Positions 36,964 through 46,328 of a stretch of 64,000 bases of DNA are shown in pieces. The position numbers and the translations under genes were made by a program. This DNA is from Lachnospiraceae bacterium (GTDB lineage: Bacteria; Bacillota; Clostridia; Lachnospirales; Lachnospiraceae): assembly GCA_017399445.1 (NCBI GenBank), contig JAFQCM010000056.1, positions 124,001-188,000 on the forward strand, given 5' to 3'. Within the stretch, counting starts at the first letter, position 1. Each line of letters starts with the position of its first letter. The notes under the pieces were generated by a model. It made no database searches. It saw nothing but the letters and a program-made list of their open reading frames with translations, and was not told where the DNA came from.

Positions 36964-36991
36964 GCGGTAAGTATAAACTTGCCGCTTTTTC
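36964..36991 (+). terminator. Intrinsic terminator after methyltransferase
   Basis: GCGGTAAGT (36964-36972) pairs with ACTTGCCGC (36977-36985) around an ATAA loop, followed by TTTTTCTTT. Confidence 0.85.
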
Positions 36992-37041
36992 TTTGCAGGA
37001 AGATTGAGGAATAAATCCCAGACGAGTCCTTCGGTCTTGCG

Positions 37042-37854
37042 TTATTTTTTCTTCTTACCACGCCCATTCCCTTTGATGGGTTTGCAGAGAACGGAGTACC
37101 GCTGCAGTATATCGGTAAAGGTCTTAAACTCATAGGGATCCATCTTGGTAAAGTTTATTTTGAAGAGTTTGCTGTACATTATCATTTGAGCTTGCGTAGC
37201 ATTATCGGCAGTCTTTAGTTCTTCAAATGAGTCGAGGATATCATCCACAGGCGTAGTTGTATCACCGGTTTCTGCATCTTTGCTATGAGCATCTCTTAAA
37301 TCTTTTGCAATTTTTACGATGTCATTTCCGAGAAGATTGTTGAAGTAATTATCTTCAGAAATAGATGCTGTCTTTAAAGTTTTCATGTAGTGATCTTCGT
37401 CAGAAATACCTTTGCGCTGAAGACGAACTCTAGTCTGTTCAATCATTTTGTTGATGTTCCTAAATTGCATGCCTGCTAGATTATCAACATAGATTTCCAT
37501 GTCTGTGAGAAAATTCGTAAACTCAGGATGTTTTATTATTTCACAAATCAGGCGAGCATTCAGTTTGCCTTTTTTTAATATCTCAACAGTTTCATCATCT
37601 AACCCTAAGTTATCAACCGGGAATCTGTGTTGTTCACGATTTTCGGTAAGTCCTAATAAATAATCAGATGTTACACCATAAAAATTTGCAAGGGTGACAA
37701 TAGCCTTGTGAGTAATTTCTTTATAATTATCTGTTTCATAATTTCCCAGAGATGCTCTGGATATGCCGGTCTGCTCTGACAGTTCTTGCAGAGACAGACC
37801 TTTTTCTATTCTCAAATCTTTCAATTTTTCCTGAATCGATAATTTACATTTCAT
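37042..37854 (-). CDS. XRE-family transcriptional regulator
   Basis: 270 residues. The N-terminal Cro/CI HTH (about 8-62; LKDLRIEKGLSLQELSEQTG) is followed by a long helical C-terminal part with no domain I recognise, ending GNGRGKKKK. ATG 37854 fits the AAAGGGG site 9 bases upstream; a TTG at 37875 is the alternative. It lies at the edge of the mobile-element remnant and is probably its regulator. Confidence 0.85.
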   Translation of the reverse strand: MKCKLSIQEKLKDLRIEKGLSLQELSEQTGISRASLGNYETDNYKEITHKAIVTLANFYGVTSDYLLGLTENREQHRFPVDNLGLDDETVEILKKGKLNARLICEIIKHPEFTNFLTDMEIYVDNLAGMQFRNINKMIEQTRVRLQRKGISDEDHYMKTLKTASISEDNYFNNLLGNDIVKIAKDLRDAHSKDAETGDTTTPVDDILDSFEELKTADNATQAQMIMYSKLFKINFTKMDPYEFKTFTDILQRYSVLCKPIKGNGRGKKKK

Positions 37855-38068
37855 GAATCCAGTCCCCTTTAACAAAGTTTATATAAAATGGCACATCTAC
37901 ATTATAGCTGAGCGCACGTTTGTAGGATACGGCTAAATCTAAAAACATGGAATTTTATATTCTTTTAAAAATATTCCTACCTCTTGGATATACGGATTGG
38001 ACCGCTTATTTCTTGGATAATGTGTTCATGAACGATGATTCCTTGTCGGGAGAGGAGGTGAAAAGCAA

Positions 38069-38374
38069 ATGCTAAATCAAGGATATGTTCCATGTGACAA
38101 ACAAATTCATATCAAGTTATCAGAGGCAGAATTACAGATGATTCGGGATAGGATGGCGCAGATGGGATTCAGAAATCTGAGCGCTTATGTTCGCAAGATG
38201 GCAATTGATGGATATTACATTCATGTCGATTTTAAAGAACTTCTTGAAATCATCAGGCTCATGAGAATTGACAGCAACAATATCAATCAGATATTGCGAA
38301 ATACAGAAATGATAATGACCCAAGATTTGTTATTCAGAACTGGATGCGAAACAGAAATACAGTTGAGTTTTTAG
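38069..38374 (+). pseudogene. MobC-like relaxosome protein, truncated and chimeric
   Basis: 101 codons. Residues 1-75 match the bacterial mobilisation protein MobC (IHIKLSEAELQMIRDRMAQM, NLSAYVRKMAIDGY, IDSNNINQI). After NNINQI the typical continuation is lost and the frame runs into KilA-N sequence read out of frame. GGAGGTG lies 7 bases before the ATG, so a shortened protein may still be made. Confidence 0.72.
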
Positions 38375-39036
38375 CAGTTTGGGAAGAACTTCATAATCCG
38401 GATTTTAACCGTGTGCAATTAGAGGCGGTTAGAAGTGAGGCTGGATTAAACAGATTTGTTATGACACCTACTAAATGGATTGAACAGACAAATGCTATTG
38501 GAATAGTGTCGAAAGCTGGCAGGTACGGTGGAGGTACTTATGCACATAGCGATATTGCAATGGCATTTGCCACATGGATTTCTCCAGAATTCCAGTTGTA
38601 TATTATGAAAGACTACCGTAGGTTAAAGCAGGATGAAAATAGTCGGCTTTCATTGGATTGGAACTTGAACAGAGCTTTATCAAAGGTGAACTACCGTATT
38701 CATACAGATGCAGTGAAAGAAAATTTGATTCCACCAGAATTAACGCCAGAACAGATTGCCTATACATATGCCAGTGAAGCAGATCTTTTAAATGTTGCTT
38801 TATTTGGACAAACTGCAAAGCAATGGAAGAATAACAATCCAAGCAAAAAGGGTAATGTGCGTGACGATGCAAATTTAAATCAGTTATTGGTGTTGGCAAA
38901 TATGGAGAGTTATAATGCTATTTTAATTGAGCAGGGGAAATCTCAATCAGAAAGACTTATATTGCTTAGAAATTTGGCAATTAAGCAGATGGATACACTA
39001 TCCAGTATCAATTTATCAGCGGTTCGGCACTTCCTG
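38287..39036 (+). pseudogene. KilA-N domain protein, 5'-truncated
   Basis: Reading from about 38287 in the frame of the next ORF gives DIAKYRNDNDPRF, VIQNWMRNRNTVEFL and TYAHSDIAMAFATWISPEF, the core of a phage-type KilA-N DNA-binding protein. The usual first ~20 residues are missing and replaced by mobC. The first in-frame ATG is 38344, without a ribosome site. The frame continues without stop into the recombinase, giving an apparent fusion of 484 codons. Confidence 0.7.
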
Positions 39037-39051
39037 GAGGTGACATGTAAT

Positions 39052-40734
39052 TTGAAGAAAGAAAAAATTAAAGTGTATTTATACACTCGTGTCTCAACAG
39101 CTATGCAGATAGATGGTTATTCACTGGAAGCACAGAAAACCAAAATGAAAGCCTTCTGTGACTATAATGAATATGAGATTGTTGGCGAGTATGAAGACGC
39201 AGGAAAATCCGGTAAATCCATAGAAGGAAGAATTGCTTTTAATCAGATGATGGACGATATCAAATCAGGAAAAGATGCAGTATCTTATGTCCTTGTATTC
39301 AAGCTTTCTAGATTTGGCAGAAATGCAGCAGATGTACTTGCCACACTACAGGTGATGCAGGACTTTGGAGTTAATCTAATCTGCGTAGAGGATGGAATTG
39401 ACTCATCTAAGGATGCCGGTAAGCTCATGATATCTGTGCTGTCAGCAGTGGCGGAGATTGAGCGTGAGAACATTCGTGTTCAGACCATGGAAGGCAGGAT
39501 GCAGAAAGCCAGGGAAGGCAAATGGAATGGTGGCTTTGAACCGTATGGATATTCGCTTATTGATGGCAAACTGGAAGTCAATGAGGAAGAAGCAGTTGCC
39601 ATCAGAACGATATTTGATCAATATGTAAATACGGATTTGGGGGCTAATGGAATTGCTAAGTATTTAGAAAATCACGGAATCCATAAGATAGCCAGACAAA
39701 ATGGTACAAATTCATTATTTGATGCTGCTCTTATCAGAAGGATTATTCAGAATCCGGTTTATTGCGGTAAAATTTCTTATGGCAGGAGACGGACTTAAAA
39801 GGTTCATGGTACGAGGAATGAGTATAGGCAGGTAAAAAAGGATGATTATCTATTAGTAGATGGTTTGCACGAAGCTCTTGTATCAGAAGAAGTGTGGGAA
39901 CAGGTGCAGGTCAAAGTGGCTGCACAGGCAAAAAAGTATGAAAAAGTCAATCGTGATAAAGGAGAAAAGATTCATCTTTTATCAGGAATTTTGAAATGCC
40001 CTGTCTGTGGCACAGGCATGTATGGTAATAAGGCTATTAAGAAACGCAAGGATGGAAGCAATTATAAGGATTTTTATTACTATGGTTGCAAGCACCGCAA
40101 TATGACCAGAGGCCATAAGTGTGATTACAGAAGACAGGTGCATGAAGAGATGTTGGACGCTGCTGTTGCAGAGGTAATCAGCAAGTTGGTTAGTAATCCT
40201 AAGTTCTCAGATTTGATCCGTAGCAAGATAAATATGGAAGTAGATACCAGTACACTGGATCAGGAGATAGCAAATTATGAGAAGCAATTAAGACAGCTAT
40301 ATCATAACAAAGATTCCATTTTGTCTGATATTGATTCTCTTGACTACGAGGATAAGCATTATCAACGAAGAAAGACAGATTTGGATAATCGTTTGTACAA
40401 AACCTATGATAAAATAGAGGAAGCAGAGGAACTGCTTGTATCTGCAAAAGCCAAGAGACGTTCTTTGCTGGCAGATAAGATTACTGGAGATAATATCTAC
40501 AAGGCACTTATTTTCTTTGATAAGTTGTATGATAAAATGAACGAAGCAGAGAAACGAGAATTCCTGTCACAGTTAGTGGATAATGTACAGATTTATGAAG
40601 AACGGAAAGAAAATGGTCAGTGGCTAAAATCCATAGAATTCAAGTTGCCTATTATAGAAAAAGAGTTTACACTAAGTTTGGACAACAATGCGCAAACTGA
40701 GACGGTTGTCTTGATGTCTAGGAAAGATAAATAA
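39052..40734 (+). pseudogene. Large serine recombinase interrupted by an in-frame TAA
   Basis: Serine recombinase for element integration/excision. Likely start TTG 39052, 8 bases after GGAGGTGA. Resolvase domain: VYLYTRVSTAMQIDGYSLEAQ (catalytic Ser), FKLSRFGRNAADV, SVLSAVAEIERENI. Recombinase domain: KWNGGFEPYGY, IIQNPVYCGKISYGRR. A zinc ribbon (KCPVCGTGMYGN ... YGCKH) and coiled coil follow. A single TAA at 39796-39798 splits it; the same frame resumes at once (KVHGTRNEYRQVKKDDY) and runs to 40734. One substitution, such as GAA to TAA, explains this. The truncated N-terminal part could not bind att DNA normally. Confidence 0.88.
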
Positions 40735-40918
40735 ATAGCGAAAAGTAGCGTATTTACGGGCTTTTTTGAGATTAGGCAATAGCTCATGAAAGTCCGTAAT
40801 TCTTATATTGAAACATATCTACTGTAAAAGCGGTCAGAGGGTTTAGGCAGTGGATTAGATGTTGTGGGTTGTGGCACTAGGATAGATTTACTATAAAACG
40901 TAAATGGTGAAAAACCAA

Positions 40919-41855
40919 CTATTTTTTATATCGCATAATCTTCTCCCAGTTCGCTGGGAACCCCATTTCCTTGAGTAACTGTTCACGAGTAAGATGCGGG
41001 CATTGTTTGAGAACCTTATTGATGAGTTTTGTTAAACAGGATTTGAAAGCTTTAAAATCTTCATCACTGGTAAGATAGCGTAAGGCTATCACGACGGCAA
41101 ATAAGTCTTGTTTTCCATATTGATAGCTTTTGTTTTTCTGAGAAATTTGCAACTTTTTATGTAACAGCGTATCTGGTATTGTCTCATGTATACGGAATGA
41201 AAAGAGACGCTCTCCATGGGCACATACATTTCTGCATCGTGCAATTATTGTAACAAATTGGTGCAACTGCTTTTCTGAAATATTAGTAAAATTCTTGCTT
41301 ATTTTGGTTCTTAAGTCAGTAGTCGCATATTGATACATTTTGGAAATCTGACCAAATGTAAGTGCATTGGTTGCTACCCATAATGGTACATTGTGGTGCA
41401 TGTTTGCGGAATGATTTATATATGCATATTGGCTAGGTACCGAAATAGCTTTTTGCAAAGAATGAACTAATCTTTGAACTTGCTGTTGTTTTTTTCTTAT
41501 TGTAATTATAGCAGTTTACATTAAGATAATGACTTTGTTGTTCGCCATATTTTTCACAAAAGTGATAAGAAAACATGGACTTCATATGACGTTCCACATG
41601 AAGGATATACTTTAAAAATAAAGTGCGAAGCTCTTCGTCAAAATAATAAAAGGAAACCAATTCATCAAAAGTTACGCCATGAGCATATTTGTTGGATGCG
41701 TTGTGTTTAAACAAAGATTTATATCCACCGATAAGGGAATAATAACTGATTTCTTCCAGCATTTTCTTGGCATAATCCGGGTCGGGAATTGCCAGTTGCT
41801 TGTCATGTTCAAGGATATGTAATTGTTGTTGGTATGTTAGAAATGTTTTTGCCAA
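40919..41855 (-). pseudogene. Abi_2 family (AbiD/AbiF-type) HEPN toxin gene, frameshifted
   Basis: Two overlapping frames make one Abi_2 protein of about 311 residues. Part 1 (41855-41433) starts at TTG 41855 with AAGGGG 5 bases upstream: KTFLTYQQQLHIL, YYSLIGGYKSLF, HVERHMKSMFSYHFCEKYG. Part 2 (to 40919) carries the HEPN RNase motif RNVCAH (R-x4-H) in IIARCRNVCAHGERLF. The frames would join at the A7 run (plus-strand T7 near 41489-41495); with six A the sequence reads NKKKQQQVQRLVHSLQKAIS. AbiF-type proteins are RNA-cleaving toxins that abort phage infection. As read, the toxin is truncated before its active site. The upstream ncRNA unit is intact. Confidence 0.82.
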
Positions 41856-41884
41856 ATGTACCCCTTCTTCCTATGTTGTGGTAT

Positions 41885-41955
41885 AAAAAAAGTGGAGCCC
41901 ACGCATGGAACTCCACCGGCTGCGGGCATCGCAAGTTTCCGCAGCACAACCACTA
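41885..41955 (-). ncRNA. Putative AbiF-associated antitoxin ncRNA
   Basis: On the minus strand, between a consensus promoter and the Abi gene, lies a ~70-nt unit. Hairpin 1 is GCTGCGG/CCGCAGC (41939-41945 with 41919-41925); hairpin 2 is GTGGAG/CTCCAC (41911-41916 with 41892-41897), directly followed by seven T, i.e. an intrinsic terminator. It ends 29 bases before the toxin start. Conserved structured ncRNAs upstream of abiF are reported to act as RNA antitoxins and to be related to the ancestry of Cas13 repeats. Assignment here rests on position, structure and signals, not on a covariance search. Confidence 0.65.
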
Positions 41956-41960
41956 GGTAT

Positions 41961-41989
41961 AATATACCATCGAAGACAAAAGCTGTCAA
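41961..41989 (-). promoter_or_regulatory. Promoter of the Abi-linked ncRNA
   Basis: On the minus strand TTGACA (41984-41989), a 17-base spacer and TATATT (41961-41966) form a near-consensus sigma-A promoter. The predicted start is near 41954, at the foot of hairpin 1. Confidence 0.7.
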
Positions 41990-42229
41990 ATGGATTTTTA
42001 GTGGTATTGATAGTTTATACGTTTTTATTTGTAGTTATTCTGTTTGTGTTAAAAAACGTCAACAGGATATTTATCATACAATGATGTATATCTGATAGAA
42101 TCAAATGATGAATAAAATTGGGGGATAAGGATAAGTTACGAGTTTGCGGATATTACGGTTTTGGTAAATAGACAAAAGGTAATGCGAATGGGTGGATAAA
42201 GTCAGATAAGTAAGAAAGGTGGTAGTAGT

Positions 42230-42376
42230 ATGGCGGATATAGTTCGAATAGTGATAAAAGGCGCATCAGGATACTGTTGCTTGGATGATGCTTTTAATGA
42301 TAAGGTTACGATCACTGGTGAGTCAATTTCATATGAATATATCCCCGATGTGGAAAAAGAAATGAAGTATTTATAA
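42230..42376 (+). CDS. 48-residue ORF, possibly a truncated accessory protein
   Basis: The ORF starts MADIVRIVIKGASGYCCLDD and ends EKEMKYL. AAAGGTGG lies about 8 bases before the ATG. It has the look of the N-terminal part of a longer protein that ends early, in line with the decay around it. The family is not recognised. Around it, 41990-42229 and 42377-42640 contain only short degenerate ORFs and no gene I can support. Confidence 0.4.
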   Translation: MADIVRIVIKGASGYCCLDDAFNDKVTITGESISYEYIPDVEKEMKYL

Positions 42377-42642
42377 CGTTTTTGCCTTACAAACGTGTTA
42401 CAAAATATCGGTGCACTCGCCACACGTATGCCAAGTCCAAAGGTTTGTACGCCAAATGAAGTAGGCAATACCGCTTAAACACATAAAATAGCAAAAGGTG
42501 TAAAAATCCAGTACTCTGATATGGAAACCATAAATTATCAAGGAGCAAAGCAAAATGACAGAGTCATAGATGAGAAGTTGTGCAATATTACTAAAAAAGA
42601 ATGAAAAAACGACAAAAAAACAATAGAAATGACAAGAAAAAA

Positions 42643-42671
42643 TTGACATTAGCTTAAAAAATATCTATACT
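42643..42671 (+). promoter_or_regulatory. Promoter of MCP gene
   Basis: TTGACA (42643-42648), 17-base spacer, TATACT (42666-42671); near-consensus sigma-A promoter 58 bases before the MCP start. Confidence 0.75.
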
Positions 42672-42729
42672 AGAATAAGGTGATTGTTTTTGGAAAATCA
42701 TGGAGATTAAGAGAGGAAGAGGTGCGTCT

Positions 42730-44214
42730 ATGGGGAAAAAGGATATTTCAGGGGAACAGTTGAGTAATCGTATCAGTCTGGCATGTTATACGGTTTTGGT
42801 CACTATATTAATGGCATGTTATTTGTTGGAAGTAATTAAGGGGGCTAGAACCATTTCTTATTATACAGTGTTTTCTGTGCTTGCATTAGTGCCGGTGATA
42901 GCAACATATATAATGTATTATCGGAATAAGGAAAGTAAGATAGTACGTTATAGTATAGCAGCAGGATTTGGAGTTTTTTACCTATTTGTTATTTTTACTA
43001 CCGTATCTCCTATTGCTTATGTGTATGCAATCGTGTTATTGCCTGTTTTGGTGGCATATAGTGATATAAAGCTTATGTCACTTTTTTCTATTCTTGTAGG
43101 TTTGGGGAATGTTGTATATGTGATTTATAGTGGAATAACAGGGCAGATTCGTGCAAGTGATGTTGCAAATGTAGAGATACGAGTTGCATCTGTAATTTTA
43201 TTTAGTATTTTTGCAATAGTGGCAACTAGAGTGTTGCAGAAGAATAATGAGAAACAGTTGAATACAATTCGAGAGGAAAAAGAGAATACTGCACGGTTGA
43301 TGGAAGAGTTAGTTGTGGCATCTAAGAATATGATACATAATATTAAATTAGTATCAGATAAGATGGAAGTGTTAGAACATTCTGCCAATGACACTATGGC
43401 TTCTATGAAAGAAGTAACCCAAGGGACTACGGATACAGCAACAGCCATACAATTACAAATGGAAAAAACATCAGAGATTCAAGATGCTATTGAAAGTGTA
43501 ACGCAGTTTTCGGAACAAATGGATGTTAATTTAGAATGTACCAAGCAAGAATTGGTACAGGCTCAGAATGAAATTGATCATTTGATTCAATGTGTGAATA
43601 TTTCGAATGAAGAGAATGGCCGTGTGTCTTCGGAATTAAAAGAGTTACATGTATATACAGAGCAGATGAACTCCATTACGCAAATGATTGGAGAAATCAC
43701 AACGCAGACCAGTTTGCTTTCTTTGAATGCAAGTATTGAAGCAGCAAGAGCAGGAGAGGCAGGAAAAGGATTTGCAGTAGTTGCTTCTGAGATTTCTACT
43801 TTAGCAACGCAAACGCAGGATGCCACAGAGAAGATATCTGAGTTAATCGAAAATATATCTGCAAAAATAGTGAAAGTAGTGAAAGTGGTAGAAGTTATGA
43901 TTACAAATAGTAATTCGCAAAATACAGCTGCCAATTGTTCGGTGGATAGTTTTGGGAAGATTCATGTGTCTACACAACAGGTTTGTGAAAGTTCTAGCAA
44001 ATTAAAGGAAATGATAATACAATTGTCAGAGGCGAATCAAGGAATTGTATCAGGAATTGGAAATATTTCTGCATCAACACAAGAGGTGACAGCACATTCT
44101 AGTGAAACGTTGGAAAGAAATGCAAAGAATGCAGATATTACCAATGAAATTGGACATATAGTAGAACAACTAAATGAGATGGCAAAAAAACTAGTGATGG
44201 TGGAAAAAGAATAG
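42730..44214 (+). CDS. Methyl-accepting chemotaxis protein with six-helix membrane sensor
   Basis: 494 residues from ATG 42730 (GAAGAGGTG upstream). Six TM helices in the first ~190 residues replace the usual periplasmic ligand domain, and no HAMP is evident. The cytosolic coiled coil contains the MCP tip [36 protein letters not shown] (quoted in parts: [20 protein letters not shown]). It would control CheA/CheW. The motif [15 protein letters not shown] in the last sensor helices resembles the sensor of the MCP at 59517. It is flanked by its own promoter and a terminator. Confidence 0.93.
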   Translation: MGKKDISGEQLSNRISLACYTVLVTILMACYLLEVIKGARTISYYTVFSVLALVPVIATYIMYYRNKESKIVRYSIAAGFGVFYLFVIFTTVSPIAYVYAIVLLPVLVAYSDIKLMSLFSILVGLGNVVYVIYSGITGQIRASDVANVEIRVASVILFSIFAIVATRVLQKNNEKQLNTIREEKENTARLMEELVVASKNMIHNIKLVSDKMEVLEHSANDTMASMKEVTQGTTDTATAIQLQMEKTSEIQDAIESVTQFSEQMDVNLECTKQELVQAQNEIDHLIQCVNISNEENGRVSSELKELHVYTEQMNSITQMIGEITTQTSLLSLNASIEAARAGEAGKGFAVVASEISTLATQTQDATEKISELIENISAKIVKVVKVVEVMITNSNSQNTAANCSVDSFGKIHVSTQQVCESSSKLKEMIIQLSEANQGIVSGIGNISASTQEVTAHSSETLERNAKNADITNEIGHIVEQLNEMAKKLVMVEKE

Positions 44215-44262
44215 GAAAAATACCTGAAACCCCTTGAATTCAATAAAATAACAAAGTGGTCT

Positions 44263-44312
44263 GAGCCGCTTATTTTCAAGTAATTTTGAAGGTAAGCGGC
44301 TCCTTCTTTTTA
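44263..44312 (+). terminator. Intrinsic terminator after MCP
   Basis: GAGCCGCTTA (44263-44272) pairs with TAAGCGGCTC (44293-44302), followed by CTTCTTTTT. The rest of the 44215-44505 gap is AT-rich, with a TATAAT-like -10 near 44437 but no good -35. Confidence 0.8.
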
Positions 44313-44505
44313 CGTGTTTTTATTCATTGAACACCTCTGTTTAATATTTATAAGTCCAATGATATATAATTATTTAATATATGATTTAATGTAACGTTTG
44401 CTAGATTTGCATCTGTTCAATTTTTAAAATACATATTATAATATATACATCTACCGGGATTAGCTAACTAGCATATATGCGTTTTAAAGAACAGAGGTAA
44501 TAATT

Positions 44506-46209
44506 ATGAAAAAATTTTTAAAAAGAGAGAAAAGCATAATAACTTTTCTATATATATTGGGATTAGTGGGAATGTTCTCAATATTGATGGCAATTTGTAT
44601 TAGTCGAGAAAAACAGGAACAGAAGATAGAACAGGAAACATATCAAAACATCACTGCATCCTGGACGTTAGATAGAGAAGGGACGAAACCGGTTGAAGTG
44701 AAAAAACTGGGTGAATATATGGATACGGAAACCGGGATATTGTCTATGTATTATCAACTTCCGGAAATGGAGGCAGACATTAGTCTTGTGTACCGTTCAA
44801 AGGATGTATATACTCGTGTATTAATTGGTGAAGAGGTCATTTACGAAACATCAGTATATGACTCAAGATTTTATAATAGATCCCCCGGGAATCTTTGGAA
44901 CGTACTTAACATTAATTCGAAATACTCAGGAAAATGTCTGGAATTACAGATAAGTATGGTCTATGATACAAAAGCAATAACAGTAGACTCTTTATTGCTT
45001 GGCGATAAAGCAGATATTATTTTAGGGCTTTTTGCAGAGAATATGTTTGGTATTATTGTTAGTTTGTTATTGATTTTGCTGGGCGTAGTACTAATAGTGG
45101 TTGATTGTCTGCCATCCTATGGTCGTTCCAAAAAACATCATGGCTTATGGTGGGTAGGAGTATATGCATTTTTAACCGGAGTATGGAGTTTAATTGAAAC
45201 TAATGTAGTGCAGTTCTGTGTTGAAGACATGCGTATCCTGCAGTTGATTGATAATATGATTATGATGATTGACACAATACCACTATTTTTATATTTGAAT
45301 ACGGAATATAAGATTTTAAAAAACAGAGGGATGCGTGCACTGGCATATATTCTTACCGGGTATCCATTGCTATGTGTGGTCATGCAGTATAGTGGAATAA
45401 AAGATTTGCATGACATGCTTAATGGTGGACTTTATATTATGTTAATTGCTGATTTTGCAATGTGCACATGGCTTCTTTGCAGATTTTTTAAATTGAAAAA
45501 GAAAAAAAAGCCGGTACTTAATTGCTTTTTAATGTTTTTTGGATTGAGTTGTTGTTGTTCCTGTACTATATTTGAAACATTCAGATCACTTAGGGTGGAT
45601 AGAATGGATAGAGCAGGACTGATTCGAATTGGTATGTTGATACTTTGTATTTGTTTTGCTATTGGAAGTCAGATTGATACATATAAAATTGTAGAGCAGG
45701 GACTGAAATATGATTTGATTAGCAAACTTGCATATTCTGACGGATTGACAGGACTTGGGAACAGAACAGCTTACTTAGAACAACTGGAGTTCTACGGAAG
45801 TAATCCCAAAGAAATCATGCAGTTAGGTATTGTATATTTAGATGTAAACAATTTGAAAATGGTAAATGACAGTCAGGGACATGAATTTGGAGATGAATTA
45901 ATCAAAGGTGCGGCTAAGATTATTGAGGACAGCTTTGGACATTTTGGAAAGTCTTACCGTATTGGTGGAGATGAATTCTGTGTTTTGATCACAGGCATTG
46001 ATGTAGGTGAAAAGTATAAACGAGGGGTAAGTATTTTCCAGCAGTTAATTGATGAGGTGAATAAAGTAGAATCACATACATTTGATGTTCAAATTGCTCA
46101 TGGATTTGCGGTTTGTAAGGAGATTACAAAAGAAAGGATAGAAGAAACTATAGCAATCGCAGACAGTGAAATGTATCAGAATAAGACAAAATTAAAAAGA
46201 AGAGCATAA
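44506..46209 (+). CDS. Membrane diguanylate cyclase (GGDEF)
   Basis: 567 residues. TM1 (about 15-35), an extracytoplasmic beta domain (about 45-175; RSKDVYTRVLIGEE), about seven TM helices (about 180-395), and a C-terminal GGDEF domain (about 410-560) with DGLTGLGNR and RIGGDEF. The intact GGDEF predicts c-di-GMP synthesis. The inhibitory RxxD site before it is absent, so no product feedback is expected. The layout resembles 7TM-DISM-type receptors, but the outer domain is not one I can name. AGAGGTAATAATT precedes the ATG. Confidence 0.92.
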   Translation: MKKFLKREKSIITFLYILGLVGMFSILMAICISREKQEQKIEQETYQNITASWTLDREGTKPVEVKKLGEYMDTETGILSMYYQLPEMEADISLVYRSKDVYTRVLIGEEVIYETSVYDSRFYNRSPGNLWNVLNINSKYSGKCLELQISMVYDTKAITVDSLLLGDKADIILGLFAENMFGIIVSLLLILLGVVLIVVDCLPSYGRSKKHHGLWWVGVYAFLTGVWSLIETNVVQFCVEDMRILQLIDNMIMMIDTIPLFLYLNTEYKILKNRGMRALAYILTGYPLLCVVMQYSGIKDLHDMLNGGLYIMLIADFAMCTWLLCRFFKLKKKKKPVLNCFLMFFGLSCCCSCTIFETFRSLRVDRMDRAGLIRIGMLILCICFAIGSQIDTYKIVEQGLKYDLISKLAYSDGLTGLGNRTAYLEQLEFYGSNPKEIMQLGIVYLDVNNLKMVNDSQGHEFGDELIKGAAKIIEDSFGHFGKSYRIGGDEFCVLITGIDVGEKYKRGVSIFQQLIDEVNKVESHTFDVQIAHGFAVCKEITKERIEETIAIADSEMYQNKTKLKRRA

Positions 46210-46243
46210 TATGCAGTAAAAAATTAATGAACAGAGGTTAAAA

Positions 46244-46306
46244 ATTGAACGAGAACAGAGCTACAATTAAAGATATTGTAGGAGTCTGGGGAGATAAAAC
46301 ATCATA
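46244..46306 (+). other. Short ORF with LacI-like N-terminus (remnant)
   Basis: From the TTG at 46244 the frame reads MNENRATIKDIVGVWGDKTS and stops. RATIKDI matches the start of LacI-family HTH domains; the rest does not. AGAGGT lies 8-13 bases upstream. It is either a chance match or the stump of a deleted regulator. Confidence 0.3.
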
Positions 46307-46328
46307 GAAGAAGCAGGAGGACAAAAAA

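Larger units (their letters stand above)
38069..40734 (+). mobile_element. Remnant of an integrative/mobilizable element
   Basis: Three broken element genes in a row: mobC cut after its conserved region, a KilA-N gene missing its 5' end, and a large serine recombinase with an in-frame stop. No relaxase, coupling protein or cargo survives between them, so internal deletion is likely. The XRE regulator (37042-37854) and the Abi locus (40919-41955) may be further pieces. I could not find att sites. Confidence 0.7.

Noticed and set aside
38344-39798. A genuine KilA-N-recombinase fusion protein
   Set aside because: The frames are continuous, but a strong GGAGGTGA site and TTG start the recombinase at 39052, and KilA-N lacks its own N-terminus and ribosome site. 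Accidental joining by deletion is simpler.
41885-41955. CRISPR repeat or mini-array
   Set aside because: Only one copy of each hairpin is present, with no repeat-spacer periodicity and no cas gene.
41856-42095. 79-residue plus-strand ORF
   Set aside because: It lies across the ncRNA hairpins and promoter of the opposite strand, has no ribosome site and no protein-like composition.
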